Source of the DNA: Intestinibacillus massiliensis
GTDB lineage: Bacteria > Bacillota > Clostridia > Oscillospirales > Butyricicoccaceae
Assembly (NCBI GenBank): GCA_029267335.1
Contig: JAJUJC010000001.1
Location: 372,001 to 436,000 of the forward strand
Direction: 5' to 3'
DNA: 64,000 nt
The notes beneath the pieces were generated by a model, which saw only the letters and a list, made by a program, of their open reading frames with translations, ran no database searches and had not been told where the DNA came from. A program made the position numbers and the translations under genes. Positions 24,473 through 33,227 of this stretch are shown here, piece by piece. Numbering within the stretch: position 1 is the stretch's first letter; each line of letters begins with the position of its first letter.

Positions 24473-25513
24473 ATGAAAGTTTTACTGTATTCCGGACATT
24501 TGAACTGGATCTACGGCAGTGGCGTCGGCCGCGCGATTCGTCACCAGAAACGTGCGCTCGAATCGGCAGGCATCCCCTACACGACCGATCCGCACGACTC
24601 ATACGATGTCGCGCACATCAATACGATTTTTCCCTCCTCGCTGCTGCTTGCGAAAAAGGCGCACCGGCAGGGTAAGACCGTGGTGTATCACGGACACTCC
24701 ACGCAGGAGGATTTTCGCAATTCCTTCCTGTTTTCCAATCAGCTTGCGCCCCTCTTCAAAAAGTGGATCTCCGCTTGTTATCGCACGGGCGACCTGATTT
24801 TGACCCCCACGCCCTATTCCAAGTCGCTGCTTGAGGGGTACGGTCTGGGCAAGCCCATTCTCGATGTGTCAAACGGCATCGACCTGTCTTACTTTGACCG
24901 CGCGCAGGCAGACGGGCAGCGTTTTCGTGCACAATACAACATTGCACCGCAGGAAAAGGTCATTATCTCCGTAGGACTGTTTCTGGAGCGCAAAGGCATC
25001 CTCGACTTTGTGGAAATGGCAAAGCGTCTGCCGCAATACCGTTTCATCTGGTTTGGTCACACCGATCTGCATACCGTCCCCGCTGCAGTACGGCGTGCGG
25101 TACGCACGGATCTGCCCAATCTGACCTTCGCGGGCTACGTCGAGAGCGATGCGCTGCGCGACGCTTACGCAGGCTGCGACCTCTACTGGTTCCCCACGCA
25201 TGAGGAAACCGAGGGCATCGTGCTACTCGAAGCCCTCGCGATGCGTGCACCCACGCTGATCCGTGCCATCCCGATCTATGAAGGCTGGCTGCGTGACGGA
25301 GTGAACATCTACAAGGCAAACTCCCTTGACAGCTTTGAGCAGCGTATCTACGACATCGTCAACCATCGCGTGCCCGATGTGACCGACGCGGCATATGAAG
25401 TCGCGCGTGAGCGCTCTATCGCCGCCATCGGCGAGCAACTGCGTGCGGCATACGAGACCGCACTACAGCACCACTCTGCGCGGCCGGTACAGACCGCACG
25501 CGCTTCTCTGTAA
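24473..25513 (+). CDS. GT4 glycosyltransferase, probable second glycolipid enzyme
   Basis: A 346-residue GT4 protein. It starts MKVLLYSGHLNWIYGSGVGRA, has AHINTIFPSSLLLAKKA and VYHGHSTQEDFRNSF, and the donor domain shows SVGLFLERKGILDFVEMAKRL and the E-x7-E in THEETEGIVLLEALAM. This pattern matches the LafB-like enzymes that add a second sugar to a monoglucosyl lipid. As the third gene of the GT4-VTT-GT4 unit it probably acts on the product of the first GT. A strong terminator follows. Confidence 0.87.
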   Translation: MKVLLYSGHLNWIYGSGVGRAIRHQKRALESAGIPYTTDPHDSYDVAHINTIFPSSLLLAKKAHRQGKTVVYHGHSTQEDFRNSFLFSNQLAPLFKKWISACYRTGDLILTPTPYSKSLLEGYGLGKPILDVSNGIDLSYFDRAQADGQRFRAQYNIAPQEKVIISVGLFLERKGILDFVEMAKRLPQYRFIWFGHTDLHTVPAAVRRAVRTDLPNLTFAGYVESDALRDAYAGCDLYWFPTHEETEGIVLLEALAMRAPTLIRAIPIYEGWLRDGVNIYKANSLDSFEQRIYDIVNHRVPDVTDAAYEVARERSIAAIGEQLRAAYETALQHHSARPVQTARASL

Positions 25514-25515
25514 AC

Positions 25516-25554
25516 AAAAGAGCCTGTATCCGCCGATCGGATACAGGCTCTTTT
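25516..25554. terminator. Bidirectional intrinsic terminator
   Basis: A 16-bp perfect stem (AAGAGCCTGTATCCG and complement) with A- and T-runs separates the glycolipid unit from the convergent acyl-CoA ligase gene and overlaps the latter's stop codon. Confidence 0.9.
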
Positions 25555-27179
25555 CAGTTCTGGTCGCGCAGCTTATAATGCATGAGTTTCCCCGTCGCGG
25601 TGTGCGGCAGTTCCTTGACCAAATAATACGCACGCGGCCACTTATAGGAGGACAGCATGGCATGCTGTGTGCAGTATTCCTTAAGCTCTTCGACCGTCAG
25701 GCTGTCATCGGACGGCACGATATACGCCGCGACGACTGCACCGCGCAACCGGTCCGGCTCCCCGACGACCGCGCTTTCCGCGACCTTGGGGTGCTCGTTG
25801 AGAACCGCTTCGATCTGCGTCGGATAAATATTTTCACCGGCAGATACGATCATATCGTCCTTGCGTCCGACCACAGTGATAAACTCACCCTCGTCCCATG
25901 TGCCCAGATCTCCCGTATACAGATACCCTTTATAGAATTTCTGCGCGGTCATTTCCGGATTGTTAAAATACGCATATGCGGATTTCGCGGGGGCTTTGAT
26001 GATGATTTCACCCACGATACTGCTGTCGTGCGGCACGCACTCCTCCGGCTCCGCATGACCGCCCTCGCACGCGCGCACCACGCGCACCTCATCATCAATG
26101 CAGGAACGTCCCGCCGAGCCTGCCATATCCGGCAGATCATACGGTCGCAGGAACGTATTCCAAAAGCTCTCTGTCGTCCCGTAACCGTTAAAAATATTAG
26201 GCGTGAGCAGCTTGCAGTACTTCTCGCACGCCGCCTTATCAAACGGTGCGCCCATCGTCACGATACCGCGCAGCCCGGACAAGTCGACGGGGGCGTGCTC
26301 CTGTGCGCGCGCCAGCATCGCGAGGATCGTCGGCACGCCGATCAGAAAGGTCACATGATACTCCTGCGCATATTGCAGACAGCGGCGCGGACTGAAATCG
26401 CGCAGGATCACGACCTCGCCCCCTGCATACAGCGTCGGACACGGCCCGCCGGAGTGCAGACCGCCGCGATGGAACCACGGCGTCATATTCATCGAGCGGT
26501 CGGTCGCGTTGAGCGGAAAATGCATCATGACATCGTGGGCGGACAGCACCTCATTGATGTTGTTGATCGGCACACCCTTGGGGCGGTTGGTCGTCCCCGA
26601 GGTATACAGCCGCGTGGTCTCGTCATAGATGTGCGGCGCAAAGTCGATCGGCGGGTCGCTCTCCGGCTGTCCGGCAAGATACGCGCGGTAGGTCGTTTCG
26701 CCCTGCGGCGCGGGCAGCTCATGCCGGTAGTCTACCATGACCAGACGCGCAGGGGTATGCGCCGCCTGCGTCAACGCCTGTCGGGACAGTTCCCCAAATT
26801 CCGCGTCGTACAAAAACACCTTGGGGCGGCTGTCATCGATGACGAGCGCAAGCTCGCCAGTCCCCTGTCGGTAATTGACCGGACAGGCGATCGCGCCCAC
26901 TTTGTGCGCTGCCAGATAACAAAACACAAATTCCGGCGAGTTGAGCAGCGTGAACATGACCACATCGTTTTTGCCAACGCCATCGGCGCGCAGTGCATGC
27001 GCCAAGCGGTTTGCCTCTGCGTTCAACTGCCGATACGTCCAGCGGCGGCCGGATTGCGGGTCATGCAGCGCGGGACTGTCCCCGAAACGCGCCACATTGC
27101 GCAAAAAGCCATTCAAATAGGTGAATTCGGTTTCAAAGGTTTGCCGAAACATAGAAACATCATAGGTATACTCTTGCAA
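25554..27179 (-). CDS. AMP-forming acyl-CoA ligase family protein
   Basis: A 541-residue ANL-superfamily enzyme that adenylates a carboxylic acid and transfers it to CoA or a carrier protein. Core motifs in order: YTSGTTNRPKGVP (P-loop), GYGTTES, YTGDLG, GRKDDMIVSAGENIYP and the C-terminal catalytic Lys in TATGKLMHYKL. The start is TTG, with AAGGAG 7 bases upstream overlapping the fabF stop; no ATG before MFRQTF is better placed. It follows a lone FabF by 11 bases. Neither acyl carrier protein nor reductase is adjacent, so the acid and acceptor remain unknown. Confidence 0.9.
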   Translation of the reverse strand: MQEYTYDVSMFRQTFETEFTYLNGFLRNVARFGDSPALHDPQSGRRWTYRQLNAEANRLAHALRADGVGKNDVVMFTLLNSPEFVFCYLAAHKVGAIACPVNYRQGTGELALVIDDSRPKVFLYDAEFGELSRQALTQAAHTPARLVMVDYRHELPAPQGETTYRAYLAGQPESDPPIDFAPHIYDETTRLYTSGTTNRPKGVPINNINEVLSAHDVMMHFPLNATDRSMNMTPWFHRGGLHSGGPCPTLYAGGEVVILRDFSPRRCLQYAQEYHVTFLIGVPTILAMLARAQEHAPVDLSGLRGIVTMGAPFDKAACEKYCKLLTPNIFNGYGTTESFWNTFLRPYDLPDMAGSAGRSCIDDEVRVVRACEGGHAEPEECVPHDSSIVGEIIIKAPAKSAYAYFNNPEMTAQKFYKGYLYTGDLGTWDEGEFITVVGRKDDMIVSAGENIYPTQIEAVLNEHPKVAESAVVGEPDRLRGAVVAAYIVPSDDSLTVEELKEYCTQHAMLSSYKWPRAYYLVKELPHTATGKLMHYKLRDQN

Positions 27180-27190
27180 AGCAGAACTCC

Positions 27191-28429
27191 TTACGCCTCA
27201 TAGCGTGCCACGATAATACTGGAATTTTGTCCCCCGAACCCGAGTGAATTGGACATTGCCGCGGCAATGCACGCAGGACGCGCACGCTGCGGGATGTAGT
27301 CGAGATCGCACTGCGGGTCGGGCGCATCGAGGTGCAGCGTCGGCGGCAGAATGCCCTCGCGCAGCGCCTGCACACACGCGATGACCTCGGTCAAGCCGCC
27401 TGCTCCCATCAGATGTCCGGTTGCGGATTTGGTCGCACTCACCGGCGGCGCGGTGGTCACATCGCCAAAGACGCGCTTGATCGCGTGCGTTTCGGCAATG
27501 TCCCCGAGCGGCGTCGATGTGCCGTGCGCGTTGATGTAACCAATGTCGGACGGCTGCATCTGCGCCCGCGCAAGTGCACGCTGCATGCACGCCGCCGCGC
27601 CTGCCCCCGTCGGCTCGGGTGCGGTCACATGATACCCGTCGGTCGTGTTCGCCCAACCCGCAAGAACCGCGTAAACGTGCGCACCGCGTGCCCGCGCGTG
27701 GCTTTCGGTCTCGAGCAGCAGCGCGCCGCCGCCCTCTCCGATGACAAATCCGTCGCGCCCCACATCGAACGGACGGCACGCCTGTGCCGGTGCATCATTG
27801 CGCCGCGACAGCGCTTTTGCCTGGGACAGCCCCGCCACGACGATCGGACACAAAATGGACTCGCCGCCCACTGCGAGCACGGCATCCGCCTCGCCTGCGC
27901 GCAGCAGCATCGCCGCAGTCATGATCGCGTCGCCGCCTGCCGAACACGCGGTGTTGAGCGTCATGCTCGGCCCGCGGATACCGTGTGCGATGGCAATCTG
28001 CGCCGCCGCTACGTTGCCGATCGCCATGGGGACAAACCGCGGGCCCACACGCTTTCCCGCATCGAACGCAGCCTGTGTCTGCGCGATGGTCGTCACGCCG
28101 TCCATTGCGGTGCCCATGACGATACCGATACGCTCATTTTCCGGTTCGATCGCAAGCGCGCCATCTGTGATTGCCTGCTCGGCCGCCACATATGCCAACT
28201 GCATGAACCGGTCCATCGTGCGCGCCAAAGTCTTGGGCATGTACGTTTCTGCATCGAAATCGCGCACTTCCGCGGCAATTTGTACGGGCAAATCGTGTGC
28301 ATCAAAGCGTGTGATCGCACCGATACCGCATTTTCCGGCAAGCAAGGCATTCCAATAGGCATACACACCGATGCCGACAGGCGTGACCGCTCCCATGCCG
28401 GTGATTACAATTTTTTCTTGTGTTATCAT
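27191..28429 (-). CDS. fabF: 3-oxoacyl-ACP synthase II (FabF-like)
   Basis: A 412-residue thiolase-fold condensing enzyme with the Cys-His-His triad: the Cys in NTACSAGGDA, His in NAHGTSTPLGD, and His in KSATGHLMGAGG. FabF elongates acyl-ACP with malonyl-ACP. Here it stands outside a fab cluster, in a two-gene unit with an acyl-CoA ligase, so a special role such as handling an imported or unusual acid is possible. GGGGGG precedes the ATG. A promoter with an internal inverted repeat lies at 28468-28496. Main-pathway FabF cannot be excluded. Confidence 0.92.
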   Translation of the reverse strand: MITQEKIVITGMGAVTPVGIGVYAYWNALLAGKCGIGAITRFDAHDLPVQIAAEVRDFDAETYMPKTLARTMDRFMQLAYVAAEQAITDGALAIEPENERIGIVMGTAMDGVTTIAQTQAAFDAGKRVGPRFVPMAIGNVAAAQIAIAHGIRGPSMTLNTACSAGGDAIMTAAMLLRAGEADAVLAVGGESILCPIVVAGLSQAKALSRRNDAPAQACRPFDVGRDGFVIGEGGGALLLETESHARARGAHVYAVLAGWANTTDGYHVTAPEPTGAGAAACMQRALARAQMQPSDIGYINAHGTSTPLGDIAETHAIKRVFGDVTTAPPVSATKSATGHLMGAGGLTEVIACVQALREGILPPTLHLDAPDPQCDLDYIPQRARPACIAAAMSNSLGFGGQNSSIIVARYEA

Positions 28430-28467
28430 AGCGCCCCCCGTTGTATTTTGATTTCTTTTTTATGGTT

Positions 28468-28496
28468 ATTATACCACTATATTTATAGTTTTAAAA
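28468..28496 (-). promoter_or_regulatory. fabF promoter with an embedded inverted repeat
   Basis: A perfect TATAAT (28468-28473, minus strand) is preceded by the inverted repeat ACTATA-AA-TATAGT (28476-28489), which fills the spacer up to a weak -35 TTTTAA. The repeat is placed like an operator. It does not match FapR or FabT sites as I know them. Confidence 0.5.
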
Positions 28497-28572
28497 TTAT
28501 ATCCAGTAAATAATCTGCCCAAAATTCCCCATAAAAACGCCCGTTTTTGTATGCATTCCAAGTCCAGCTTAT

Positions 28573-28620
28573 AAAAAATGCACCGTGCACGCCCGAAAAA
28601 GCGTATACGGTGCATTTTTT
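28573..28620 (-). terminator. Intrinsic terminator of the TPP-riboswitch operon
   Basis: A 14-bp AAAAAATGCACCGT stem with an 18- to 20-base loop and a T-run lies just after the stop of the substrate-binding protein gene. Confidence 0.85.
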
Positions 28621-28628
28621 GTTCGCAA

Positions 28629-29636
28629 CTATGCGACGGTCGCCATGACTTCGTCTACCGTCGGCTTGCGGGTAATCAGTCCCTGTTCGTACATCCAGTC
28701 GATATTCTTCTGCCAGCAGTCCGCCGTCTGGCTCAGGAACTTTGCGTCCTTGGTTTCCATGAGCGGCAGCAGGGTCTCGGTCGACTGCTTTTCGACCGCA
28801 GGATCGAGTGCAAAATTCGCCTCATCCTGATTATTGAGCAGAATTTTCAGCGTCGCATCCGGATTGTTTTTGAAATCCTCAAAACCCTTTGCCGAAGCAC
28901 GCAGGAACGCCGCGAGTACTTCGGGCTGCTTTGCGATCATGTCGTCGTTCGCGAGGAAGATGCCCTCATAATAGTTTGGCACGCCGAAGTCCGAAGGCGA
29001 GAAGTAGTTGACCTGAAAGCCCTCTTTTTCCATCTGCGGCACTTCGTGATTGACCAGACAGCCGATCGTGGCATCGACGTTGCCGGTCGTCATCGAGCTC
29101 ATCAGATCGAACCCGACGTCGACCATCTTGACCGAGGAAAAATCCGCGCCCGCGTAATCCATAATGGATTTTACGATGGACTCCGACAGCTCCGTACCTG
29201 CGTATCCGACTGTTTTTCCAACCAGATCGGCGGGTTTCGTAATGTTTTTATCCTTGAGCGATAGCACGATGTTGAGCGGCGACTGCACGACAGCGCCGAT
29301 CGACTTGACAGGCACGTTTTGGTTGGAACGCGCCTGGATCACGTCCTGCTGATAATACAGCCCGACCTGTGCCTTGCCTGCCGCGACCAGGCTCATCGCA
29401 TCGTTCGCGTTCGATGGGAACTGCACGTTGACCTTCAGCCCCTCCGCTTCGTAATATCCCTTGTCGATCGCGTCGTAAATGAACGCGTGGAGCGCGTTGG
29501 GATACCAGTCAAGCACAACATTAATTTCTTGCAGAGATTTATCGGTCGGCTGTGCGGCATCCGTCTGCGGCGCGGCAGAGCCGCAGCCCGTGAGCAGTAA
29601 TGCCGCCATCGTCAGGGTTGCAAAAATTCGTTTCAT
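28629..29636 (-). CDS. thiY: ThiY-like substrate-binding lipoprotein (thiamine precursor transport)
   Basis: A 335-residue NMT1/THI5-like binding protein. The signal peptide ends in a lipobox (LLLTGC) and the mature protein begins INVVLDWYPNALHAFIYDA, the pattern of ThiY and THI5, followed by KTVGYAG. It would bind a pyrimidine precursor such as formylaminopyrimidine. The start at 29636 has AGGAG upstream. It is the last gene of the riboswitch operon, after the permease and ATPase, and before a strong terminator. The exact ligand is inferred from family and from tenA in the same operon. Confidence 0.9.
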   Translation of the reverse strand: MKRIFATLTMAALLLTGCGSAAPQTDAAQPTDKSLQEINVVLDWYPNALHAFIYDAIDKGYYEAEGLKVNVQFPSNANDAMSLVAAGKAQVGLYYQQDVIQARSNQNVPVKSIGAVVQSPLNIVLSLKDKNITKPADLVGKTVGYAGTELSESIVKSIMDYAGADFSSVKMVDVGFDLMSSMTTGNVDATIGCLVNHEVPQMEKEGFQVNYFSPSDFGVPNYYEGIFLANDDMIAKQPEVLAAFLRASAKGFEDFKNNPDATLKILLNNQDEANFALDPAVEKQSTETLLPLMETKDAKFLSQTADCWQKNIDWMYEQGLITRKPTVDEVMATVA

Positions 29637-29658
29637 ATGATGTTCTCCTATCAGCAGA

Positions 29659-30414
29659 TTATGTATCGTTTCTCCAAGTGATGAGTTTGCGTTCGAGCAG
29701 CGAGACCACGGCGACAAGCACCATTGCGACTGCGCTGAGCAGAACGATCGGCGCGAACACGCCCGGTCCGTCGAGCTGCGTCATCATGCGGCGGCTGAAA
29801 TATCCCAATCCGGACTGCGCGCCCAGCCACTCTCCGATTGCGGCGCCGATAATCGACATCGGAATCGCCATTTTGATGGCGGAGAAGAAGTACGGCAGCA
29901 CCGCAGGCAGCTTAAGCTTGCAGAAAAGCTGCCGTCGTCCCGCGCCAAAGGTGCGCATCAGGTCGATCATATCGGTCTTGATCGAGCGAAAACCGTCAAA
30001 CACCGAAATCGTAATCGGGAAAAAGGTGATGAGCACGGTGACGAGCACGCGGCTCCAGATCGAATAGCCGAACCAGAGCACAAACAGCGGGGCAAGCGCG
30101 GTCGTCGGAATGGTCTGCGAGGCAATGACGACCGGATAAACCGCCTTTTCCGCCCATGCGCTTGCATCCATCAACACCGCGAGCAGCACACCGAGCACGA
30201 TCGAGATCGCAAGCCCGATCCCTGTACACAGCATGGTTGCAGGCAGGTGCGCGGTGAACAGCGGTACACGCAGCTCCCACATGCGCGCAAGAATTTGTGT
30301 CGGTGAGGGAATGATGTACGCCGCATCGACATGCATCGCCGCCGCCTGCCACGCAAAGAGCAGGGCCGCGACGAACAGCAGCGCGGGAAGCTGATTTTTC
30401 CAGTGTGTTTTCAT
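29659..30414 (-). CDS. thiX: ThiX-like ABC permease
   Basis: A 251-residue inner-membrane permease with six hydrophobic segments of the SsuC/TauC/ThiX type. The EAA-like loop is LMRTFGAGRRQLFCKLKLPAVLPYFFSA, which contacts the ATPase, and GAAIGEWLGAQSGLGYF follows. Its ATG overlaps the ATPase stop by four bases. With the ATPase and binding protein it forms a ThiXYZ importer for thiamine pyrimidine precursors. Confidence 0.9.
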   Translation of the reverse strand: MKTHWKNQLPALLFVAALLFAWQAAAMHVDAAYIIPSPTQILARMWELRVPLFTAHLPATMLCTGIGLAISIVLGVLLAVLMDASAWAEKAVYPVVIASQTIPTTALAPLFVLWFGYSIWSRVLVTVLITFFPITISVFDGFRSIKTDMIDLMRTFGAGRRQLFCKLKLPAVLPYFFSAIKMAIPMSIIGAAIGEWLGAQSGLGYFSRRMMTQLDGPGVFAPIVLLSAVAMVLVAVVSLLERKLITWRNDT

Positions 30415-31166
30415 GCCTCCACCTCCTGCCGCAGCATGTTGATCATGCGCTCGCGCAGCGCGACCATTTCTGGTCTTGCCAGACACGCGCGTGTGCGCGG
30501 ATATTCCGCCGGCACCTCGATCGAGGTGAGCTGTGCAATGGGCCACTGCCGCGCGACGAGCACACGGCTCGACAGCAGCAGCGCCTCCTCCACATCATGC
30601 GTGATGAACAGCACGGTTTTTCGGTCGCTCTCCCACTGTCCGAGCAGCCACTCCTGCATTGCAATGCGCGTCAGGAAATCGAGCGCGGAAAACGGTTCGT
30701 CGAGCAGCAGCAGTTCGGAATCGGTGAGCAGTGTGCGGGCAAATGCCGCGCGCTGCCGCATACCGCCAGAAAGCTCTGCGGGACGCTTATCCTTCCAGCC
30801 GGAAAGTCCGACATGCTCCAGTGCCGCTTCGACGCGGCGCTCCATCTCCGGACGACTGATGCCGCCGCGAAGCTCCATCGGCAGACGCAGATTATCGCCT
30901 ACCGTGCGCCACGGGAAAAGCAGATCGCGCTGCGGCATGTAGCCGCAGTAGCCGTGCCGACCAGCAATGGACTGCCCATCCACTGTGATCTCACCGTTCT
31001 CCGGTGCAAGCAAACCGTTTATCAGACGAAAAATGGTCGATTTTCCGCACCCCGAAGCGCCGACCAGAGACACGAATTCCCCGCGCTCAACCGCAAAAGA
31101 AAGCCCGTCGATCGTGGCGCGTGCATCGCCCGGATAGCGCAAACGCACGTTTTCAAAGCTGAGCAT
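30411..31166 (-). CDS. thiZ: ThiZ-like ABC transporter ATPase
   Basis: A 251-residue ABC ATPase. Walker A is GASGCGKSTIF, the Q-loop QRDLLFPW, the signature LSGGMRQRAAFARTLL, Walker B LLLLDEPFSALD and the switch His in ITHDVEEAL. The closest pattern is the SsuB/TauB/ThiZ group that energises aromatic or nitrogenous precursor uptake. The start follows the tenA stop by 2 bases, so translation is coupled. Earlier in-frame codons overlap tenA and are not needed. Confidence 0.9.
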   Translation of the reverse strand: MLSFENVRLRYPGDARATIDGLSFAVERGEFVSLVGASGCGKSTIFRLINGLLAPENGEITVDGQSIAGRHGYCGYMPQRDLLFPWRTVGDNLRLPMELRGGISRPEMERRVEAALEHVGLSGWKDKRPAELSGGMRQRAAFARTLLTDSELLLLDEPFSALDFLTRIAMQEWLLGQWESDRKTVLFITHDVEEALLLSSRVLVARQWPIAQLTSIEVPAEYPRTRACLARPEMVALRERMINMLRQEVEA

Positions 31167-31168
31167 GC

Positions 31169-31840
31169 TCACATTCTCATCTCCCACGCCATGTCCCAGA
31201 ACAGTGCCTCGTAGCGCGAGCAGTTCACAAAGATCTCTTCCAGTCGAGCGAGCTGTGCTTCGGAATACCCCTCGGTCAGCCGGTCGACGAGCATGCTCAG
31301 CGCACGGTTTTCCGCCGCATACTGTTCGCTTGCATACCCGCTCACCCATTCCCCATAAAAGGGATGGCTTACGGCAGCAGGGTCGTCCCGCACGATACGC
31401 TGCGCAATATGTTCGTAGCTGATGGCGCAGGACAGAATGGCGACCGCGATCTCTGCGACGCCCTCCTCCTGCGCAACCGCCCGCATGTACGCCGTATACG
31501 ACAGATTGTCGAGCGATAGCTGAGCATGCTCAGCCTGTTCCCGGGAAATACCCAGCCGTTCCATATAAGAGCGGTGGATATCCATCTCCCCATCAAGGAT
31601 CTGGTGCACATAGCGCGCAAAGGCGCGCATCACATCCGGCTCGCGTGCTTTGACGACACCCATCGCAAACACACGGGCATAGTCGAACAGATACAAATAA
31701 TCCTGTAGCAGATAAAAGCGAAACTTTTCTGCCGCAAGGCTGCCGTCGGCAATACCGCGCACAAAGGGATGGGTGTGATACCCTTCCCAGATGTAGCGCG
31801 CCGCCTCCAGCAGGCGTGTGGTTGTGTTGACAGTAGACAA
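31169..31840 (-). CDS. tenA: Aminopyrimidine aminohydrolase TenA (thiaminase II)
   Basis: A 223-residue all-helical TenA protein. The active-site Cys is in ILSCAISYEHIAQ, and EIFVNCSRYEALFWDMAW at the C-terminus includes the catalytic Glu region. TenA hydrolyses aminomethyl-pyrimidine from degraded thiamine to HMP for salvage. Location in an operon with ThiXYZ, ThiM and ThiD under a TPP riboswitch fits salvage well. The start is TTG, supported by GAGGG 7 bases upstream. The deformylase YlmB, which would act before TenA, is not in the window. Confidence 0.94.
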   Translation of the reverse strand: MSTVNTTTRLLEAARYIWEGYHTHPFVRGIADGSLAAEKFRFYLLQDYLYLFDYARVFAMGVVKAREPDVMRAFARYVHQILDGEMDIHRSYMERLGISREQAEHAQLSLDNLSYTAYMRAVAQEEGVAEIAVAILSCAISYEHIAQRIVRDDPAAVSHPFYGEWVSGYASEQYAAENRALSMLVDRLTEGYSEAQLARLEEIFVNCSRYEALFWDMAWEMRM

Positions 31841-31900
31841 AGTGGTACCCTCTTTCTACGGTTTGTACGCCGCCGGCAGTCTGCCGACAGCTTGTTTGGT

Positions 31901-32722
31901 TTAATGCAGCTCTACGCGCGCATGTGCATCGAGCTGCGTGGCAGTCAATCGACTGACCTCGTCGATGAGCCGATCGCGAAACGAGGCGGTGCCCTCCTGC
32001 ATTTCGCAAACCTTCTCAAAAGCCAGTTCCCCTGCCGTGTTCATTGCCGCGACGGCAGCGACCGTCGCGCCGAACGGATCGTCCTTAGACGCGCCGCACA
32101 AGGTCGCGATCAGCGCGGTCAGCATACAGCCTGCGCCTGTGATACGTCCCATCATCGGGCTGCCGCCGCGCACGACTGCCGCACGCGTGCCGTCGGAAAT
32201 CAGGTCGATCTCACCGGTCAGTGCGACCACCGCGCCGCTTCTGCGCGCAAATTCGTGCAACATGACAAGCGACGCTTTCAGATTGTCCTCCGTCACACGG
32301 TCAAGTTCGTTCGCCTCCACACCGCGCGTCGTTTCGCTGCCCAGTGCGAGCGCACGGATCTCCGAAGCGTTGCCGCGCACCACTGTGATCGGCACCTCAT
32401 GCATCAACCTGCGGCTGATCTCTCCGCGCAGGAAGGACGCGCCCGCCGCGACCGGATCGAATACGATCGGATGGCCAAGTACACCCGCGCGCTTTCCCGC
32501 ACGCAGCATGGCTTCCTGCGCCGCAAGCGCGCCCAGATTGAGCACGAGCGCGTCGCTCAGCGCGGTGATCTCCTCGACCTCGCGGACGTCCTGCGCCATG
32601 GTCGGCGCACCCCACGCGGCAAGAATGATATTGGCGCAATCATTGACGGTCACCACATTGGTGATTGCGTGCACGGTCGGTCGAACGGCTTGTGTATGCT
32701 CCCAAAACGTGCCCAGCTTCAT
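31901..32722 (-). CDS. thiM: Hydroxyethylthiazole kinase ThiM
   Basis: A 273-residue ribokinase-fold enzyme that phosphorylates the thiazole moiety for salvage. Motifs: HAITNVVTVNDCANIILAAWG at the N-terminus, LVLNLGAL, VFDPVAAGAS, VVRGNASEI, and the catalytic GRITGAGCMLTALI. The C-terminal Asp/Glu region is normal. The ATG overlaps the thiW stop by four bases. Its product joins HMP pyrophosphate through ThiE, which is encoded 31 kb away at the start of the window. Confidence 0.95.
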   Translation of the reverse strand: MKLGTFWEHTQAVRPTVHAITNVVTVNDCANIILAAWGAPTMAQDVREVEEITALSDALVLNLGALAAQEAMLRAGKRAGVLGHPIVFDPVAAGASFLRGEISRRLMHEVPITVVRGNASEIRALALGSETTRGVEANELDRVTEDNLKASLVMLHEFARRSGAVVALTGEIDLISDGTRAAVVRGGSPMMGRITGAGCMLTALIATLCGASKDDPFGATVAAVAAMNTAGELAFEKVCEMQEGTASFRDRLIDEVSRLTATQLDAHARVELH

Positions 32723-33225
32723 TGGAGCGATTCCTCCAGTCTGCCGAGCACGCGCGTGCGTCCGAGTGCGGACAGCACAAGCACAGAAATCGCCGCACCG
32801 ACGGCGGTCGATAGCAGGAACGGCAGCACAAATGCAAAGACTGCCGCTGTTTTGCCGAGCAGGAAGGTCGCGATCGGCCATGCCGCGAGCGCGCCGAGAA
32901 TGCCCGTGCCGATGACCTCACCGAGATAGGCAAGATAGAGCTTGCGGCCCGCCCGATAGGCAAGCCCGCAGCACAGCGCGCCGATCATCGAGCCGGGGAA
33001 CGCAAGCAGCGTGCCTGTACCCATCAGGTTGCGCAGCAGCGAGGTGACGAACGCCATACCGACCGCATACCACGGCCCAAGCAGTACGCCCGCGAGCACG
33101 TTGACCAGATGTTGTACCGGCGCGCACTTTGATGCGCCGACCGGAATCGAAAAGGTGCCGCCGACCACGCCGACTGCAATTAAAATGCCCGCGAGCGCGA
33201 GACGGTGAATGGATTTTGATTTCAT
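32719..33225 (-). CDS. thiW: ThiW, probable thiazole-precursor ECF substrate-binding protein
   Basis: A 168-residue membrane protein with about five hydrophobic segments of the ECF S-component type. It begins with a basic segment and LALAGILIAVGVVGGTFSIPVGASKCAPVQHLVN, a ThiW pattern, then LLGPWYAVGMAF and AFPGSMIGALCCGLAYR. ThiW is predicted to bind hydroxyethylthiazole and to use the shared ECF energising module, which is not in the window. Position between thiD and thiM supports this. Confidence 0.92.
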   Translation of the reverse strand: MKSKSIHRLALAGILIAVGVVGGTFSIPVGASKCAPVQHLVNVLAGVLLGPWYAVGMAFVTSLLRNLMGTGTLLAFPGSMIGALCCGLAYRAGRKLYLAYLGEVIGTGILGALAAWPIATFLLGKTAAVFAFVLPFLLSTAVGAAISVLVLSALGRTRVLGRLEESLQ

Positions 33226-33227
33226 AC

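Noticed and set aside
25395-27203. Long plus-strand open frame of about 600 codons opposite the acyl-CoA ligase
   Set aside because: Its protein is rich in Arg, His and Cys with no motif, and it lies on the opposite strand of a clear ANL-family gene. High GC codon bias leaves the antisense frame open.
25554-28429. Polyketide or aryl-polyene cluster
   Set aside because: Only one ketosynthase and one ligase are present; no carrier protein, reductase, dehydratase or tailoring enzyme lies nearby.
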